NCBI RefSeq assembly: GCF_016808335.1 | Contig: NC_053147.1 | Span: 68,694,960-68,758,959 of the forward strand | Reading direction: 5' to 3' | Length of the DNA: 64,000 nt | Source of the DNA: Panicum virgatum | Taxonomy: Eukaryota; Streptophyta; Magnoliopsida; Poales; Poaceae | In this document: positions 59,190-64,000 of the stretch, piece by piece | Layout of the letters: the number at the start of each line of letters is the position of its first letter | Numbering within the stretch: position 1 is the stretch's first letter | The notes under the pieces: generated by a model | The model's input: the letters and a program-made list of their open reading frames with translations, nothing else | What the model was told of the DNA's origin: nothing | Database searches by the model: none | Position numbers and translations under genes: made by a program

Positions 59190-60843
59190 CCGTCGCGAAT
59201 ACAAAAGACGGGGCCTTTGTCCTTCCCCATCTCCCCGTTCCTTGCCCACCTCCGAGCTCCCAAGCCGAAGCAGGGGCAGCAGCGGCGGCGAGCAGGAGGC
59301 GAGGCAGTGGAGTCTCTTTCTCTTGCGCGCTCCCCGTGCCGGAAGCACGCGTCAGCCCTCTTCATCTCACCTGCGGGAAACGCCGGCGCCGGAGCCGGAG
59401 CCGTCGGCATTCTACTTCATTGCGCTGGTGAGCATCCGGGAATTCCCTTCTCTCTCAGTCGCCCTCTTCAGTTTTTTTTCCACTTAGAGCTCGGCTTCGT
59501 CTCCGTAGAGCGAGATCCATGCCAGTTTTGGGGTTTAGATCCGTCCTGAGCGCTGCATTGACCGGCTGTGACCCCAAAGGCGGTTGCTTGGCCCGAGATT
59601 TGGGCCGATTCGCTCCTCTATGTGTTCATCCAGGGTGAAGCTATCACTGAGATTAAAATTGTGAACACAATGCGGCTTCTTCCAGGCCAAGGACTTAGCT
59701 TTGGAGCTGGGGAATCATGAACTCTGGTTGAGTATGTTTGGAGAAAAGAATCTGGGGACTGGGGTGTGCAGTAATGTCTGATGTTTTTGAACTAGATGCT
59801 TGAGTAATTTTAATTTACGTTGGGGGTAAGGATCTTGCAAGCTTTGCTCCGGTGCTCGCTTTCATTTAGAATGTCAACACAGCCAACTTTTGTTCAAGGC
59901 ATTTGTCCCTTGATTATATATGCCACACATCTTTTTTTTTAATTTTTCTTTGAAACAAATATATGCCACATCTTGAGATGCTCGATTTCACTTTTTTCTC
60001 TGTGGCTCACTACCTGTTTGGGCAATTGATGTGGGGATCACTTACGTCCCAATTTTAGTCTAAATTGGTCATCCTAGTTGTTGAACAGTTGATACAGGGA
60101 TCACTTATGCCCCATGTTTAGTCTAAAGTGGTCACCCATCACTGGTTTAAGTCCCAGGCAGCACACAGCTTTTTCTTGGATTCCGTTGGCATGCCCAAAC
60201 AGGTGGTTCCTAGCTGTGGTTCTTTTGGATTCTTTCTCAACTTGACCAGAATAGAGTCAAATTGCACAAGAATATATTATGGACGAAAGCTTGTGCCATG
60301 TGCTTCTGTCTGTGAAGTTGATTGTTTGGATTTGCCTAGATATTTTGTGTGGACGGACCAGATCATGAGCGCTGGAGTTCTCTGTTTTGTGCTGCTCTGG
60401 TACACCTTGAGTCCTTGAAACACAGGCCTAAAATGGCCGCAGAACATGGTTTTGGCCTTTTGGGGATCCTGATAGAATAGTAATGCCCGTCATCATGATC
60501 ACTTGCTGTTTGTTTAAGCAGTAGTGGGCCAAGAAACTTACTAATAAGCTAGTTGAATATTGGGCACACTATGAGGTTTTTTGGGTCCAAATCGTGACAT
60601 AGATGTTGAAGTATGTTGGTCTCGAATCACTTGAGTGTCAATTAAATTTCCAAATTTGGGTAAAGTACCCACCACTAGTATAGCTGGTAGTCTGGCACTA
60701 GTTTAACACGTAGTTTCATTTGTCACTGTCAGGTTCTTCTATACTTAGGCAGTTGGGCTCAAACATATTTCCTGTTACTTTTATATTCAAAATCTCAATT
60801 TTTGAATGCAACGCCCTCATGCTTTAACTTTTGATTGTCACAG
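59190..60843 (+). other. 5' untranslated exon and leader intron of the FAH gene
   Basis: A GC-rich non-coding exon probably ends at 59427 (GCGCTG|GTGAGC); the intron would run to the CAG at 60841-60843. The intron contains an imperfect direct repeat of about 50 bp (GGGATCACTTA... at about 60034 and 60094). Exon start is not defined. Confidence 0.5.
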
Positions 60844-60862
60844 CCATCATTGTCTGAAGAAA

Positions 60863-62483
60863 ATGGTAGCGGCAGCCTTTACAGTGGATTTAGACAAGCC
60901 TCTTGTATTCCAGGTAGAATAGCTTTTATCTTGAAGTTTTATCTAAATGAAAATTTCATCTTTGACATGTTACAACTAAACATTCCTTTTGTATGCCACA
61001 TGTTTTTTCATGCACTTATATCACATCATATAATCTCTAGTTGGCTGCCAAGAGTTCAGTTGTTACTAACGTTGTTTGGTTATTAACTTTTGATGTCTAT
61101 TATGTGTTTCTCACGTAGATATATAAAATACATACTAGAATTTTGACATTATTTGCATGGCTGAAGTTAATCTCCATGATTTCACTATGCACACCTTTCA
61201 GTTGGCATTCTTGATGCATGAAGTCTTTCCCAAATGCGAGTTTTTGTTTTAATTGGTGATTTGATGCTTGGAAGAATATTTTGACAATTGTTTTCAACTA
61301 CTTATCTTAAATTTTCAGGTTGGCCATCTAGAGGAGCAGTATCAGGAATGGGTTCACCAGCCGGTTGTTAGCAAGGAAGGGCCACGATTTTTTGAAAATG
61401 GTGTATTGGAGGTGAATATATTCTATTTGTTGCACTGTATAGCATCTACAACCCTGAAAGCTGTGTTCTGATGAGTGGTTTATGGTTCAGTTCTTGACAC
61501 GCACGAAATGGTGGGCAGTTCCTCTTATCTGGTTGCCTGTCGTCTGTTGGTGCCTGAGTACTTCTATCCAGATGGGCCGTACAATTACAGAAATAGCTAT
61601 GATGGTTGTGTTTGGAATATTTCTGTGGACACTGATCGAATATGTGTTGCACCGATTCTTGTTCCACATAAAAACTAAAAGTTACTGGTAAGCTATTCTG
61701 CCAGTTGTGGTTCAAGTTCAACTATATGAGTTAAACATCTTTCCTATCACTGCCATTTGATGTGTCGCAGGGCAAACACAACACATTATCTTCTTCACGG
61801 TTGCCATCACAAGCATCCTATGGATGGACTTCGACTTGTCTTTCCACCAGCAGCAGCAGCTATTTTGTGCTTTCCGGTAAATAATCTTCCTTTCATGTTA
61901 GTACCAGGGTAGCTACTGTTCTTCAGAAGTTTCAGATGTATACAAAATTAACGTGAAATAACTTTCTACATTGTTCAATGCTGCATCCTAGTCCCTTTTT
62001 TTTGAAGCCTGTTTAAGTGACCTCTTTGTACATGAAGCTGTTTACATTTTCAAGCTAATCAGGATTTCCTTTAGCTGTGTTTACTTTCATTTGGGCATCG
62101 GTTTTTATTTTTTTTCCTGAACTGTTTCTCTAGTTCTGGAACCTGATCAAGCTATTTTCAACTCCGTCCACCACTCCTGGCTTGTTTGGAGGTGGCCTGT
62201 TGGGTTATGTGATCTATGATTGCACACACTACTACTTGCATCATGGTCAGCCATCATCAGATCCTGCAAAATATCTCAAGGTTCTTATTTCCTTCTGAAT
62301 TCTGAAGCTTATCCAACAATTCCATCTTGCGGTACACTTACGCAACTTTCTGCTGTACGTCAGAAATACCATCTGAACCATCACTTTAGAATTCAAACCA
62401 AGGGCTTTGGAATAACTTCCACCCTGTGGGATCATGTATTTGGCACATTGCCTTCAACAAAAGCTGCTGTCAAGAGCACTTGA
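60863..62483 (+). CDS. FAH: Fatty acid 2-hydroxylase (sphingolipid alpha-hydroxylase)
   Basis: Six coding exons: 60863-60913, 61319-61411, 61491-61687, 61771-61876, 62134-62280 and 62364-62483 (714 nt, 237 residues, all GT/AG). The start MVAAAFTVDLDKPLVFQ is typical of the plant family, which lacks the fused cytochrome b5 domain of yeast and animal enzymes. Di-iron histidines are all present: HRFLFH (102, 107), HYLLHGCHHKH (119, 123, 126, 127, 129), HYYLHH (181, 185, 186) and HLNHH (201, 204, 205). Hydrophobic segments around 66-101 and 139-185 fit an ER membrane enzyme. It 2-hydroxylates very-long-chain fatty acids of ceramides using cytochrome b5 as electron donor. The gene shows no defect. 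Confidence 0.94.
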
Positions 62484-64000
62484 TTTCAACTGAATCTTCT
62501 GCCTTGCGAAGCCCAATACTGAGGTAAGGCTTGCTCGTATTCCTCGTGTTCACTGTCGTAGGCCCAATTTCCTTTTCCATCGTAATAGACTTGTGTTATG
62601 AGGACTGATAAGTTATCACTTACAGATTTTCATTGATCAGTGGTGGATCTATTGGATGAGTTACTAATAATCAGTTTCTGAATCTTCTCTTCCTACCAAC
62701 TGCGGATCTAATCACCAGTTGCAGGCTCGCAGACATCACTGAAATTTTTCTCTGGTGCTTGCTCCCTCCAAGAACAATTTCATTTCAAGTTCAGGTCATT
62801 AGTGATCATTCAGATTGTCTGTAATGTCTATTGTTAGAGTACCATGTATGTACAGAGTTTTCTAGTATAGCCCCTGCAAGTGCTTTTGGTAGCCACAGAT
62901 ATATATCTACATAATTTTGAGACAAGTAATTTCTTAACAGATTGAACTTTTCATAGTGCAACAAACTTGAGTTTTGTCTGTGCAATGAACTTGAGTTCTG
63001 TGCTTTGCACTCTACTGAACAATCGGTAGTCCTCCACAGAATTGGTGCGCATTGGGATGGAGCATTTGATCTGTTTCGCCATAGTTGGAAATGAAGCATT
63101 CAATATTACCAAATTAACATCTTCTAGCATTCAGACTGGCACACTTATGTACTCATTTGTCAGTAAAAGTAGAACTCTCACCACTCGTACAGAATACTAC
63201 CATGTTGCATTTTTATTATTTTCCTACTGCAGTTGCATTGTGGCAAAATATTATATCCTTCACTAGATGTGTGAGGCGAGGAGGCAGGCTTAGAACAATA
63301 ATGCACGCGAGGCATGTATATATAGAAGGTTGCTCAGGCAGGGTGAGATTACAAAGTGCCCTCGAGTCAACCAATGCTCGTAATGTTGGTTGTTGGATGA
63401 TCAGGGCATGTTTGGGACTTGTGAGGCTGTTACCAACAATGTGCATGGTTCATACATGAACGTAGCTTAAGAGTTAATAATTAAGGCTCCAGAATTCTGA
63501 TGAAGCTGGTAGTTTTGGCTCTGCATCTTTGGGACGACGCCAGCTTGCACTGGAAATGGCTTTCTAATCCTGCTAGGAACGGCAAGTTATCATGCCCAGA
63601 TTCGAGATGAAGGTGGCCTCTAACGGAAGAAACCAATCACTTTGCAACGAACTGCTCACCACAATTGTACATAGAGATCAATCACCAACATTTGTGGTTC
63701 TAGCCGTGTTAGTGAAGCTTTGTTTTATTCTGGAAATGTATTTGGCAGATATTTTTTTTATTTTGTATAAGGCAGATATGGGAGGATGCAGTTGCTGCTT
63801 GTTAATAGGGGGAACTTCGACTATAAGGTTCCTTACACGAACGGTGTATACCTTTTGTAAAAAAGAAGAAGATTATTTCACTCTGTTGAGAGAAACTAAA
63901 ACAATTTAATCGGAGTACTATTCCACAACATATGTTTAGTTTTGCAATATAATTTACTTGGAACTTTTTTACTTGCAATAATAAGTCACGATAATCGGAC
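62484..64000. other. FAH 3' region and intergenic DNA
   Basis: The 3' untranslated region follows the stop; a GTAAGG at 62523 and later TTACAG near 62623 could bound an intron in it. Beyond about 63 kb I see no gene or bounded element. Confidence 0.45.

Overview
This is nuclear DNA of a grass, most likely a panicoid. The inference rests on split genes with GT-AG introns, GC-rich 5' coding ends, and dense nesting of CACTA, Mutator-like (MULE), PIF/Harbinger, hAT, Helitron, copia, gypsy-like and LINE elements typical of grass genomes. Everything was read by eye. Exon borders come from splice consensus plus an unbroken frame; family names come from recalled motifs, not from a search.

Host genes: (a) three related copies of a small unrecognised protein module at 5.97-8.16 kb, the last a clean two-exon gene; (b) a tandem pair of SAUR auxin-response genes at 10.0 and 12.3 kb, the first dead and the second intact; (c) a 12-exon NOC2 ribosome-biogenesis gene on the minus strand (13.46-19.26 kb) with a telo-box and site II promoter motifs; (d) an intronless two-membrane-segment protein of unknown function (43.15-44.13 kb); (e) a six-coding-exon fatty-acid 2-hydroxylase (60.86-62.48 kb).

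Mobile DNA fills most of the rest. 1.5-3.5 kb is a CACTA element split by a solo LTR. 3.8-4.5 kb is a small MULE. 11.2-11.9 kb is a minus-oriented LTR between the SAUR copies. 19.47-25.51 kb is a complete 6-kb MULE with terminal inverted repeats and a 12-bp direct repeat. It carries a broken transposase and a multi-exon plant mobile domain (PMD) gene, and it sits about 210 bp upstream of the NOC2 start codon. 25.7-31.6 kb is a decayed L1-type LINE on the minus strand. About 33-42.7 kb is a PIF/Harbinger element whose transposase is cut by a 5.53-kb non-autonomous copia element with intact LTRs and a 5-bp target duplication. 46.09-50.65 kb is a Helitron carrying broken V-ATPase subunit A exons. 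53-55 kb holds an RRP6-like fragment, an RTE LINE tail and a RABH1 (Rab6) fragment. 56.4-59.1 kb is a duplicated GC-rich repeat.

The most unusual structure is inside the copia element. Between about 37.65 and 38.75 kb there is a series of short inverted repeats, three of them with 14-16 bp arms that are perfect or nearly so, and nearly all folding around the same loop core, ACCAACG. I know of no described function for it.
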